A DNA stretch of 19,326 nt, from assembly GCA_910584495.1 (NCBI GenBank), contig CAJUAR010000056.1:1-19326 (forward strand), in the 5' to 3' direction. The stretch is from an uncultured Muribaculaceae bacterium (GTDB taxonomy: Bacteria > Bacteroidota > Bacteroidia > Bacteroidales > Muribaculaceae). The position numbers and the translations under genes were made by a program. Numbering within the stretch: the first letter of the stretch is position 1; each line of letters opens with the position of its first letter. This document shows, piece after piece, positions 1-8,598 of the stretch. Below the pieces are notes generated by a model. The model ran no database searches. It saw only the letters and a list, made by a program, of their open reading frames with translations, and was not told the origin of the DNA.

Positions 1-50
1 ACGACCTTTTCGTTACGAATGAAATGCTCTACCAACTGAGCTATTGCGGC
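1..50 (-). tRNA. tRNA-Thr (anticodon CGT), 3' part outside the window
   Basis: The minus strand starting at 50 reads as a tRNA: a seven-base acceptor strand (GCCGCAA), TA, a D arm (GCTC-AGTTGGTA-GAGC), then a seven-base anticodon loop TTCGTAA with anticodon CGT at 15-17, which reads ACG (Thr). It continues into an AGGTC-type variable loop before the window ends, so the T arm and the acceptor 3' strand are not visible. The anticodon stem pairs at four positions, but the pair that closes the loop is A-C (bases 20 and 12), which is unusual. A Bacteroidota promoter lies 20 bases upstream. Confidence 0.87.
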
Positions 51-69
51 TTGTTGCTCTTGGTGACTG

Positions 70-100
70 CAAAGTTACGCATTTTTCTCCAACCGACAAA
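70..100 (-). promoter_or_regulatory. Promoter for tRNA-Thr
   Basis: Read on the minus strand, TAACTTTG (70-77) matches the Bacteroidota -7 consensus TAnnTTTG exactly. A TTTG (97-100) lies 19 bases upstream, where the -33 box is expected. The distance to the tRNA 5' end at 50 leaves a short leader. Apart from this promoter, 51-194 holds nothing I recognise; a 7-bp AT-rich inverted repeat at 170-190 could be a weak end signal for the gene at 195-866, but no T tract follows it. Confidence 0.75.
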
Positions 101-194
101 ATCGAACTCGATAATTCATTATTTTTTTCAATTTTGAGTGCATTTAGAGTGCGTTGCGTTATCATTTCAAGTTTGTATGTTTCACAAACTGTTT

Positions 195-866
195 CTACCT
201 CGGTTGCTGTGAATTATCGTCTTTTTCCTCGCTGTAATAAAGCCGTTTCTTTTGTTCGGTCCCATTTCGTTTTGTCCATTTTTTCTTGAAATTGTTCCAT
301 ACGTTGTTGTTGCGGTTTGATTTGTAGGCCGATATTCCAGTGAGCTGTTTGAGTATTGCCAAGGCACGGTTTCCAATTCTGAAATTTTTTCGGCTGTCGT
401 GTTTGGCCATCAGGCGGTGGTCCGGCACTAAGTCCAGACGCAGGCTGTCTTTGTCGATGTTGTTGACTTTGTCAATTAGTGATTGGATTGATGACGAAAG
501 CGGCGGTGCCTCGAAAGGGACATAGAAAGCAGTATGCGATTTGTCGAAACGGTGTTTGTACCACTGTCGGGCTTCTTTTGCAGTCACATATTCTTTGTCC
601 GTGATGTATACTTCGGCATCGGTGGTGACATAGAATCTTTGTCCCACATGGTTGAACATGAACATGTCGCGAGCTCGGCCATTCGATTCGATGTGGAATG
701 AATAGTTGGTAAGGTTGAGCGGCGAAAGTTCTTGCTCGGTAATGTTTCGGAAGTTGAAGTTTATGGTAAAACGCTCAAATTCGGTGTCCCGTCTGAAGAA
801 ATGCGACATGGTAGGCACCCATTTCAGGCATGAGCTGTCGGCCATGACATCGACTTGCAGTTTCAC
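195..866 (-). CDS. Hypothetical protein, 223 residues
   Basis: I do not recognise a named family with confidence. The protein has no signal peptide and no membrane segment. Its first two thirds alternate hydrophobic and polar residues as in a beta-sandwich (for example FERFTINFNFRN and RFYVTTDAEVYITDKEY). The C-terminal third is very basic and ends in a low-complexity charged tail. The start is uncertain: GTG at 866 gives 223 residues, ATG at 845 gives 216. The residues between the two starts still look like a beta strand of the same domain, which favours the longer form or an N-terminus that has been lost. The gene begins only 25 bases past a strong terminator on the same strand and has no visible TAnnTTTG box, so how it is transcribed is unclear. 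It could be the remnant C-terminal domain of a larger surface protein. Confidence 0.6.
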   Translation of the reverse strand: MKLQVDVMADSSCLKWVPTMSHFFRRDTEFERFTINFNFRNITEQELSPLNLTNYSFHIESNGRARDMFMFNHVGQRFYVTTDAEVYITDKEYVTAKEARQWYKHRFDKSHTAFYVPFEAPPLSSSIQSLIDKVNNIDKDSLRLDLVPDHRLMAKHDSRKNFRIGNRALAILKQLTGISAYKSNRNNNVWNNFKKKWTKRNGTEQKKRLYYSEEKDDNSQQPR

Positions 867-890
867 TTTTCATGCAGCAAGAAAAGACTC

Positions 891-932
891 AAAAAAACAG
901 CGGCGGAAATGGATATTACACATTTCCGCCGC
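891..932 (-). terminator. Rho-independent terminator of the 1950-residue protein gene
   Basis: There is a perfect 12-bp GC-rich stem: 900-911 pairs with 921-932 (GCGGCGGAAATG against its complement), with a 9-base loop. On the minus strand it is followed at once by a run of seven T (complement of 891-897, after a short TG). It begins 21 bases after the stop codon at 953, as expected for an intrinsic terminator. Confidence 0.9.
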
Positions 933-952
933 AGTATGAAGAAAACTGTTTT

Positions 953-3900
953 TCAGATTATTATCTTAACTGTGCGGCGATGGCCTGTCGGAGTGGCGAC
1001 ATGCACAAAATAGACTTCTCCCTTGGATAGATGAATATTTTCGGTGTCGGTTGTCATCTTTCCGGAAACAACAGTTAAGCCGGCAGTATCGAAAATTTCG
1101 AAGAAGGATCCAAGAGGAGCGCTAATATGCACCATGTCGCCGTCAACCGTTACCCTAACATTTGAAGCTTCCAAATATCCAATACCTGAATTATCAATGA
1201 TATAATGGAACACCGCAATTTCACTGGGCTCGAGGCCGTCTTTGAATGCTTGAGCCTTGACGACTACATCCTCCGTAAGGGTAAACGGCCCTTTGTATTC
1301 CTGTCGTGAGCCTTCCAGGCATGGACAAGTGCCATCGAGGGTATATTTAATAATAGCATCGGGAGTGGAAGTAGAAAGGGCTATTGTCGTACCGGGGACA
1401 ACTACCGAGCCCGAAGGCACGGAGCTTGTGGGCATAGTTACGCGATTCTCGTCTACAACATCAGCATCCACGCGTGTGCTGCATTCCAAAGTGTAATTGT
1501 CGATGCTGAAACTCAAGATGCCGCTACCCGGAAGCAAAGCCTTTACCTCGACAAGCGCAATGCCGTTGTCGTCAATTGGAAACAGCTCTTCGGATGGAAC
1601 GATAATCGATGGCGATGCCGATTGCACCCTGATGGATTTTCCGGAAGCAGCCGTGGCCGGCGAGACAGTAACAGGAATTAACGTCGAAGTACCGGCATCC
1701 ATTGAAATCACGCTGTCGGCGGCAATTCCTGTGATTTCGGGAAGAACAGCTACCCTGAACCGTCTTTCTCCGTTCATCTCCATGGAAGCATAGCTGCGTG
1801 GTTTGTCACCCACTATAACATCAACCGAATCGCCTACTGTAAATGCTCTGTCAACAGATAATTTCATTTCAGAAGCATACGAACGGCCGGTATATGGATC
1901 AGTTTCCATATTTTCAGGGACAATTTTTCCCTCCGATTTATTGCCTTTAACAGATGCTTGGATAGACCTGTCGGAGAATGAGCCGGGTTCCATATATTTG
2001 TCGAAGGTCACCACCACACCGCTTTCAAATGCCTTTGCACTTACAGCATCCGGAGCGACTGCATGTGTCATACCAATGTTGATTTCAAGCTGTGGCGGGG
2101 GGACGGGGAGCCATCCTGTCGAGGCCGGTTCATATCCATCCTTCTCGAATCGCACTTGCCATTCGCCCTGGGGAACATCCCAGGCATAGACACCATTATC
2201 GTCGGTGACAACAGGATTGCGTTGAGAATAGGCCGTGGCATCCCATTTTTGAGGATTCTCATGGATGTCGCCGTACATGTCTTCCTCTTTGAGGAGTTCA
2301 TAGACAGTGGCGGTGACACCAGGCAAACGGTTGCTCGTCACTGCCTCGTAGACATAGCCCGACGGGTCAATGACATGCTGTGCATCGGCACATCCAGAAT
2401 TTCGATTTTTGCCGTCAGAAATGCCGCAAGCCTGCTCAAACGCCATGAGGTCGTTCGATGCAGCCTTCATGGAAATCCATTTGCCTGTACAACTTGCTAA
2501 AATTCCGGCTTTAGAAACGACTTTGACGGAGCCTCCCAATAATGGATTTTTGATTTTGTCGCTGGCCCAATCTCCTAAGGAACAAGCGCCATAGACTTTA
2601 AAGTAGATGTTAAACGAACGTTTGAGGTCTCTCATTCGGCTGTCAACATAGGACGATGGAACAAATTCGCAGCCTATCAGACGTTCATAACGTTTAACCA
2701 AAGCATAGTAGTTCAAAAAGTCATTGTTCATCTCCGAGGTCTTGTCAACCACTTTGTCCAAAAATTCCAGATAACTGAGGAAATCATCGACTTCGGTGAG
2801 CTGGATGCCTTGGTCTTTGAGTATGTCGTTCACCTCTTCTACTCCTTCTTTTATTTCCTTCATTTCCTCTTTGGCTGCATTATATCGGCTAATAATTTCG
2901 CCAAGCGGTCCTGAAATTTTTTCGAAGACGCTAAATGGAGAGTAGATGCGGATTTTGTCTTTTTCCTCGTCTACAAGGATGGTGATTGGCTCGGCGCCCT
3001 CGACTTGGGTTTCAAGACGCACAACATCGGGGCTGTCGGTCGAGGCATCGGGAATCTTGTCTACTGCAGAGAACTTCATCGTGGCCGATGCTGTCTTTCC
3101 ATCGCGTTTCGATTCAAATTTAATCATATTTTCTGCAACGGATTCTAAAATTCTGACACCGGTGTTGACTACGTTAGATTTATAGTCTGTCGTCAGAACT
3201 CCGGCATAGACCGATGCCATAAGTTCGGCACTCATGGGCTTTGAAGCGTCATAAGAGCTTTCGCTTTTCACCGACACATTGGCCGGCAAAGAGCTTGCAT
3301 TGCTAAAGTCCGTACTGCCTACCCAACTATCGGAAGCCGGGTCGTAGACGGTGTTCACTCTACGTGTGTTTCCGTCGGTAGTTTTGACTATTACTTCCGA
3401 ATGTTTCACTTTGTCGGGCGAATTATCCGTATAGATAACTTTATATGTGAAGGAGGGATATTGGGGCCAGTACCAATACACAGGACTTTCATCAGCCGGT
3501 TCTTTAAAATCGAACTCAGTCACATACTCGCAAGTACGCAAGCTTTGCGAATTATGAGCCGTGTTGATCATCACTACTTTCTCCACTTCATTTTCGGTGA
3601 GGTCGCAAATCAAACGATGAATGTCTGTACTTAGTTTACGGCCTGCAGCATCTTTCACTTTGGCGAGAATTAGATGCTCTGTCAGGTGGAAAGGATTGGG
3701 GAGGGTGCATTCGGCCGTCCAGCGTCCGTCGGCACGGGCTGTGGTTTCTCCGATTATCACGCCACCATCAGTTACAACAACATCTGCCCCTGCCGGAGCA
3801 AGACCTGTTGCCATAAACTTATCCATAGAAATGACTTCGGGCACAGTCATCTTGAGATTTTCCACTTCTATCCCGGCACTACCCAGAGGTTCTGTCACCG

Positions 3901-6805
3901 CCTCTCCTCCCAGCCGGAATTCGAGCGATGCGGGAATCGCAATCTGGCCTCCTTGCGTAGGGGTGACACAGAATTTAATCTGCGAACCAATTTCTGAATC
4001 ATCGACCGGAACAATTAATCTTCCGTCCGACAAACGAGCTTCGTTGATATGGTTACCCACCATGGCCGAGTTGGTGATATATTCAACATCTTCTGGCAAA
4101 TCGACCACGAGAGACAACCCCGACATCTCGCCGATAACGTCCTTGCCAAAATCGATATTGGCCGTCAACGTCAAGAAATTACCCACGGTAACTGTCGTTT
4201 TCTTGGACGAGAACGATGATTTAGCACCAGCATAACGAACACTCACAGTGCCTTGTGGAATATTGCCGACAATAACTTCTGCTATATGCCCATCGTTCAC
4301 TTCTACAGCCGATAACACGTAGTCCGTACCCTCTGCAAACGCAGTGGCATTGAGAGCTTCCATCGTGGGAATATCGGTTCGGGACAATTCTGCGTTCATC
4401 GAAACCATTGTATAATTTCCCGATGTCAGGCCGGTGAACGAAACTGCCTGAGCCACATACTCGCCTACAGCAACTTTTGTTCCTTTGGCATCGAAAACCA
4501 TAGCAACATCAGTCTTGTTCTGACTTGACAAATAGCGTGCATCGATGCGTCCCGGTTCTACAAGGTCCAGCCTGCATCTGCCACAAAGATTATTGTCTAT
4601 TTTCACCTCCGTCACGATTGGAGCAAAAATACATGCAGGACTTGTCACCGACAGCTCGATGTTTTCGTTTGCTCCGACATTATGAAGAACGATTTGTCCG
4701 TTCTGCCGAGAATATTCCAGCGAATCGCCTTTTTTATCCTTGGCCACGATGTTCATGTCGGAAAGGCCGACTGCAAACTGACTTGCTTCAGGCCCGGTGC
4801 TTGAAGTCTCGCTGTATGATAAGTCGAACGATACTGTCGCTCCAGTCACCTGCTTCATATCTATACGTCCGAGACTTTCATTCACAGACAGATTGGCGGT
4901 GAAATCTGCAAAACCATCGGCCAGCACATTAATACGGCATGAATCTGCAGCCATTGATAGTTTCACTGTTCCGTTTGCTCCCGAACGGGTGGTAATGGTA
5001 TTGGGATATTTGCCATTTACATATTCTGTAACCGAAACCGAAGCTCCGGCCAAAGGCTGTCCGTTGCCATATATTTCGCCACTTACGTCACGGCGTTCAA
5101 GCTGGTGAAGTTTGACGATGGTAAGTGGATTCATTGCATCTGCTGCGATTTCAATTGGCTCGGGTTCAAGGTATTTCCGTCCTGCATCGTTGCCAAGACC
5201 AACCCGGCAGAACATATGTTCACCGACCGGGACATGACAAAGACTGTCACCGGAGGCAAAAATATTTCCGATGCTGTCTGTCCATTCCACTTCGGCATTT
5301 ACGCGATTTCCTTCCACATCGATAATGGCAACTGAAGGATTTACAAGTTCTTTCAGGTCCGAAAGTGTGACTACTGCATCTTTGTCAAGCTTTACATTAA
5401 CCATAGAAGCCACTGTCTGTCCATAGCTATTGAGCAATCGCAAAGTATAATCCGACGAAGCCGAGATACCTTCGAACATATAACTCTTGGCCGACTCCGA
5501 CACTACCTTCGACAACCTGCGGCCTTCGCCTTCGAGAGTGAGACGCATATTGCGGTATAGAGCCATATCGACATTCTGAGGGAAGTTGACTGTCAATGAA
5601 CCAACGCAATTAAGCCTTAACGAAAAATCGGATATGTCAAACCATTGGTAGCGTTGAGTTGTCGTACCCATCACTTTGATTTCGAACGGTGTTCCGTCGG
5701 TGGCGAATACAAGCGAACGTTTGTTCCAATTGACGCCGGCGGGGAACTCAACGGAATTGTCGCCCACCGACATAGTCATAGTCACTTCGGTGTTGGCTCG
5801 GCCATAAGCAGAAAGAACATAAACACCTGCCGGCAGGCCATCGACTGTCTGTGTCATTGTGGTGGTGAAACCATTGTCTGATGGATTCCCCATGCAGAAA
5901 TATGGCAGTTTCTCACCGGACCAGTGCGAACCATCCTGAATAAGTAATCCGATTGAACCTTCCCACTTCCATCCCTTTTTGCCTTCTGTTGCATCGTGGT
6001 TGGCTATAAATTCTGTGAGGTCGGTTTGTGCTGCGGGTATGCTGATGGTAAATGTATCGGTACGCGAGGCTCCCCATGTTCCGTTTCCGTCGCGAAACAT
6101 CATGCTAAAAGAGCTTTTTGTCCCGAAACGAGGCATGTCGCCATCGTTTCCGAGCACAACGGCGTTTTCCCGGGTTAATTTCTTTGGCTTGGTTTCGAAG
6201 GGAATCACATTCTGATAGGGTATAGTACCCTTTTCGATTTCTACCGTAGCCATTTCCGGCCCGTTGTCGAGCCACCAGCGGTAGGCGGTAAGTGTATTTG
6301 TCCCTTTGCTAAAAATAAAGGGTTTGACAAAGTAAGCAGAGCTTACGGTTCCTCGTCGCCCTTCTTTGTCGACGGCGCAGAAAGCTATGCTGTGCACACC
6401 GGCAGAGAGGGCTGAGGCATCTATGTCGAGCATCGAAGTAGTGCCCGAAAGAACTGTTCGCTTGCGGTTCCGGGTGTCTCCGTCGAGCCAGTATTCACAT
6501 TCTGCGGCGTCGCCGGTGCCTTCGTCAAACGGGCGCACGAACAGAGATGCCGATACTGGTGACCATTCGCCTTTGCCGTCGCCAACACGGACCAGGAGGC
6601 TGTGTAGCCCCGGAGTTAAGTCGGCGGCAGAGATGTCGAGCGAGAAACTTCCGCCATCTGCCACAGTACCGCTAACTTTTGTTTGAGTTTGTTCGTCGAA
6701 CCAGTACTCATAGTCCAGCGCCGATACGGGCAGTACCGATGCCGCTATGGCAAATACCGATGAAATGACGAACATCCTCTCCTTTTTAAGAGAGAATCTA
6801 TTCAT
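953..6805 (-). CDS. Giant exported multidomain surface protein with YWLD repeats and possible T9SS-type C-terminus
   Basis: 1950 residues. A signal peptide ends near residue 29 (VSA). Three related units follow, each with a Y-W-[FL]-D type motif (34-37, 105-108, 177-180, about 71 apart) and, in the first two, a G-[LV]-H-S strand; each is probably a small beta domain. Residues about 262-405 look like a galactose-binding-type beta-sandwich. About 570-645 and 1478-1575 resemble carboxypeptidase-regulatory (transthyretin-like) repeats, about 987-1065 is an Ig-like domain, and 1287-1370 is predominantly helical and coiled-coil-like. About 1789-1870 resembles the chitobiase C-terminal/Fn3-associated domain (VVVPGTT, IKYTLDGT, GPFTL). 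The last 75 residues (from IGYLEASNV) look like a type IX secretion sorting domain. I infer a cell-surface or secreted structural or adhesive role; no catalytic domain is visible. The start overlaps the previous gene by 8 nt, suggesting translational coupling. Confidence 0.85.
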   Translation of the reverse strand: MNRFSLKKERMFVISSVFAIAASVLPVSALDYEYWFDEQTQTKVSGTVADGGSFSLDISAADLTPGLHSLLVRVGDGKGEWSPVSASLFVRPFDEGTGDAAECEYWLDGDTRNRKRTVLSGTTSMLDIDASALSAGVHSIAFCAVDKEGRRGTVSSAYFVKPFIFSKGTNTLTAYRWWLDNGPEMATVEIEKGTIPYQNVIPFETKPKKLTRENAVVLGNDGDMPRFGTKSSFSMMFRDGNGTWGASRTDTFTISIPAAQTDLTEFIANHDATEGKKGWKWEGSIGLLIQDGSHWSGEKLPYFCMGNPSDNGFTTTMTQTVDGLPAGVYVLSAYGRANTEVTMTMSVGDNSVEFPAGVNWNKRSLVFATDGTPFEIKVMGTTTQRYQWFDISDFSLRLNCVGSLTVNFPQNVDMALYRNMRLTLEGEGRRLSKVVSESAKSYMFEGISASSDYTLRLLNSYGQTVASMVNVKLDKDAVVTLSDLKELVNPSVAIIDVEGNRVNAEVEWTDSIGNIFASGDSLCHVPVGEHMFCRVGLGNDAGRKYLEPEPIEIAADAMNPLTIVKLHQLERRDVSGEIYGNGQPLAGASVSVTEYVNGKYPNTITTRSGANGTVKLSMAADSCRINVLADGFADFTANLSVNESLGRIDMKQVTGATVSFDLSYSETSSTGPEASQFAVGLSDMNIVAKDKKGDSLEYSRQNGQIVLHNVGANENIELSVTSPACIFAPIVTEVKIDNNLCGRCRLDLVEPGRIDARYLSSQNKTDVAMVFDAKGTKVAVGEYVAQAVSFTGLTSGNYTMVSMNAELSRTDIPTMEALNATAFAEGTDYVLSAVEVNDGHIAEVIVGNIPQGTVSVRYAGAKSSFSSKKTTVTVGNFLTLTANIDFGKDVIGEMSGLSLVVDLPEDVEYITNSAMVGNHINEARLSDGRLIVPVDDSEIGSQIKFCVTPTQGGQIAIPASLEFRLGGEAVTEPLGSAGIEVENLKMTVPEVISMDKFMATGLAPAGADVVVTDGGVIIGETTARADGRWTAECTLPNPFHLTEHLILAKVKDAAGRKLSTDIHRLICDLTENEVEKVVMINTAHNSQSLRTCEYVTEFDFKEPADESPVYWYWPQYPSFTYKVIYTDNSPDKVKHSEVIVKTTDGNTRRVNTVYDPASDSWVGSTDFSNASSLPANVSVKSESSYDASKPMSAELMASVYAGVLTTDYKSNVVNTGVRILESVAENMIKFESKRDGKTASATMKFSAVDKIPDASTDSPDVVRLETQVEGAEPITILVDEEKDKIRIYSPFSVFEKISGPLGEIISRYNAAKEEMKEIKEGVEEVNDILKDQGIQLTEVDDFLSYLEFLDKVVDKTSEMNNDFLNYYALVKRYERLIGCEFVPSSYVDSRMRDLKRSFNIYFKVYGACSLGDWASDKIKNPLLGGSVKVVSKAGILASCTGKWISMKAASNDLMAFEQACGISDGKNRNSGCADAQHVIDPSGYVYEAVTSNRLPGVTATVYELLKEEDMYGDIHENPQKWDATAYSQRNPVVTDDNGVYAWDVPQGEWQVRFEKDGYEPASTGWLPVPPPQLEINIGMTHAVAPDAVSAKAFESGVVVTFDKYMEPGSFSDRSIQASVKGNKSEGKIVPENMETDPYTGRSYASEMKLSVDRAFTVGDSVDVIVGDKPRSYASMEMNGERRFRVAVLPEITGIAADSVISMDAGTSTLIPVTVSPATAASGKSIRVQSASPSIIVPSEELFPIDDNGIALVEVKALLPGSGILSFSIDNYTLECSTRVDADVVDENRVTMPTSSVPSGSVVVPGTTIALSTSTPDAIIKYTLDGTCPCLEGSRQEYKGPFTLTEDVVVKAQAFKDGLEPSEIAVFHYIIDNSGIGYLEASNVRVTVDGDMVHISAPLGSFFEIFDTAGLTVVSGKMTTDTENIHLSKGEVYFVHVATPTGHRRTVKIII

Positions 6806-7763
6806 TGCGGTCTACTGTTATGGTTACGGAAATTTTGCCGTTCTCATCGGTTTCGGCCGGCATTTCCATCTTTGTGATTCGAGGGCCGGACACGGTCTTG
6901 GTGAAAGGTTGAGAACCACCATACAGGCCGATTTGCTTCCCGTCGGTGCCTACATATTTGGCCGCCGCTTCATCGGTGAGGACCCACCATGAGTCTTTCC
7001 AGATCTGTTTCAAATCGTTCTCGCTCAAATTCCAGCAGTTGGTCATTTGCGTTGCATCCGGCAGATATCTATTGCACATCAATGTATTAATCCACGTAAT
7101 ACCCTTTTCGGGAGAACAATTGTAGGATACCAATGAATTTTCAATAGTTGCAGATTTTAGCTGATGATTACGATAATAAATCATATCGTAAAAAGTGCAA
7201 TTTTTGAAATAGAGAGTGGATGTTCCGTCGGAATAATCCATAATACGTTCAATTGCACTGTTCTGGCACAACATGTTCAGTTGCGATGCATTGAGCTGAA
7301 ACTCAAATACTCTGCAGTTCTTGATTGTAATATTTTCTGTCGTTGTATCGAGGCGAAGATCTTGGAGCCAGCAGTGGAAGAACAATGAGGATTTGAGGTC
7401 GGATTTAAGGTGTATTTGATTCGTGAAATTGACACCTTCGATATTAACAGCTTTGCCTTCGGGCAGCTCAATGTTTAAATCACCGTCGATGAACGATGCA
7501 TTTAGCCCATTTTCTTTTTCATCGATAAAGCCTGCGCCTTTGATGGCTACCGGCTTGGTGATGTTTGCTGCGGTGTAATGTCCCGGGCCGAGGTAGATTG
7601 CATCGCCTTCACCGGCAGCTCCTATTGCCTGGGCAAATGCTCCCGTGCCATTGTAGACTGTCAAAACCCCTTCGTGTTCGAGTGTGGCCATTGGGGTTTG
7701 CGCTGTGACCACAAAAAGCAACGATGCTACCGCATAGAATGCTAAGGATAAAAACTGTTTCAT
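6798..7763 (-). CDS. Secreted parallel beta-helix (pectin-lyase-like) protein
   Basis: 321 residues. The N-terminal signal peptide (MKQFLSLAFYAVASLLFVVTA) is probably cleaved after residue 21. The segment with GDAIYLGPGHYTAANITKPV is typical of the start of DUF1565-like right-handed beta-helices. After it come short, regularly spaced hydrophobic strands with Asn-rich turns (for example NITIKNCRVFEF, STLYFKNCTFYD, SATIENSLVSYN), as expected for stacked helix rungs. Near the C-terminus, GLYGGSQPF followed by GPRITKMEMP is a tail common in exported Bacteroidota beta-helix proteins. No lyase or hydrolase active site can be assigned, so binding or scaffolding is as likely as catalysis. It is the first gene of a two-gene unit: its stop codon lies inside the start region of the 1950-residue protein. 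The two probably work together at the surface (inference). Confidence 0.85.
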   Translation of the reverse strand: MKQFLSLAFYAVASLLFVVTAQTPMATLEHEGVLTVYNGTGAFAQAIGAAGEGDAIYLGPGHYTAANITKPVAIKGAGFIDEKENGLNASFIDGDLNIELPEGKAVNIEGVNFTNQIHLKSDLKSSLFFHCWLQDLRLDTTTENITIKNCRVFEFQLNASQLNMLCQNSAIERIMDYSDGTSTLYFKNCTFYDMIYYRNHQLKSATIENSLVSYNCSPEKGITWINTLMCNRYLPDATQMTNCWNLSENDLKQIWKDSWWVLTDEAAAKYVGTDGKQIGLYGGSQPFTKTVSGPRITKMEMPAETDENGKISVTITVDRNE

Positions 7764-7862
7764 TTGTGCAAGTAATGATTGATTTTTATAAAAGAAAGGC
7801 AGTGTTTCACTGAGAGTGTCTTAGTTGTTTTCACTCAAGGCTGTAGGCCTCAGTTAACTATG

Positions 7863-7870
7863 CAAATTTA
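7863..7870 (-). promoter_or_regulatory. -7 box for the beta-helix/giant protein operon
   Basis: The minus strand reads TAAATTTG, an exact TAnnTTTG match, about 93 bases before the ATG at 7763. No good TTTG is present at the -33 distance, so the promoter may be weak or depend on an activator or alternative sigma factor. The long leader contains small inverted repeats, including CAGTG-TTT-CACTG at 7800-7812. Confidence 0.5.
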
Positions 7871-7913
7871 ACAGTTTTATCTCATAGATTCACCATATAT
7901 GAAGGAAAATTTG

Positions 7914-7921
7914 TAATTTTG
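7914..7921 (+). promoter_or_regulatory. -7 box for the HAD hydrolase gene
   Basis: TAATTTTG matches TAnnTTTG. Transcription would begin a few bases downstream, close to 7927-7930, after the GTG at 7924. This makes the ATG codons at 7939 or 7942 the probable translation start. No clear -33 box is seen. Confidence 0.5.
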
Positions 7922-7923
7922 GG

Positions 7924-8598
7924 GTGGAAAAGATTGAGATGATGAATAAAACGAATAATTTTTTGCCTGCAGCAGCACTTTTCGACCTTGATGGTGTGCT
8001 GCTCGACACCGAGACTGTGTATACTTCTATCTGGGAGGATATAAACCGTGCGTTCCCGACACCATTCGACGATTTGCCCTTGCGCATCAAGGGCACTACG
8101 CTGCCCAATATTCTTGAAACCTACTATCCCGAACCCGAACGAGAACAGGGCGTGAGGACGATGCTTGCCGAGCGCGAGCATGCAATGGAATTTCCAATTT
8201 TTGAGGGAGTTATGGAATTTTTGGATGAATTGCAGGCTGTCGGCGTGCCGATGGCTATAGTGACAAGCAGTAATGCCGAAAAGATGGGGCGCATTGCGCG
8301 TAGGCATCCGGAGTTTATAGCTCATTTCGGCACAATAGTCACCGATGCCGATGTGAAGCACTCCAAACCGGACCCCGAGGGGTATCTGCTTGCTGCAAGC
8401 CGGCTTGGGGCGTCTTCGGGCAGGTGCGTGGTGTTTGAGGATTCAATCCAGGGACTTGCTGCGGGCCGTGCCGCAGGAGGCAAGGTTGTGGCCCTTGCCA
8501 CAACAAATGCCCGCGAAAAACTTCTCGACAAGGCCGATGTTGTTGTCGACAGTTTCGCGGGCTTGAGGCTTGAGTGCCTTCTTCAGATGCTGGGTTAG
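7924..8598 (+). CDS. HAD-superfamily hydrolase (beta-phosphoglucomutase/phosphatase-like)
   Basis: All four HAD motifs are present in order: motif I FDLDGVLLDTE with the nucleophile Asp and the acid/base Asp two residues later; a helical cap domain; motif II IVTSSN; the motif III lysine in HSKPDPEGY; and motif IV FEDSIQG. DxD plus a C1-type alpha-helical cap and the SKPDPE and EDS signatures are typical of the beta-phosphoglucomutase / sugar-phosphate phosphatase subfamily (such as YfbT or YniC). The substrate is therefore probably a small phosphorylated sugar, acting in the cytoplasm; the exact substrate cannot be read. The open frame starts with GTG at 7924, but the promoter position favours ATG at 7939 (219 residues). 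It is the only plus-strand gene here and converges on the five-gene operon, with stop codons overlapping. Confidence 0.9.
   Translation: MEKIEMMNKTNNFLPAAALFDLDGVLLDTETVYTSIWEDINRAFPTPFDDLPLRIKGTTLPNILETYYPEPEREQGVRTMLAEREHAMEFPIFEGVMEFLDELQAVGVPMAIVTSSNAEKMGRIARRHPEFIAHFGTIVTDADVKHSKPDPEGYLLAASRLGASSGRCVVFEDSIQGLAAGRAAGGKVVALATTNAREKLLDKADVVVDSFAGLRLECLLQMLG

Noticed and set aside
3621..4235. 204-codon plus-strand open frame
   Set aside because: Antisense shadow of the 1950-residue protein; Ser/Thr/Pro-rich, with no signal or motif.
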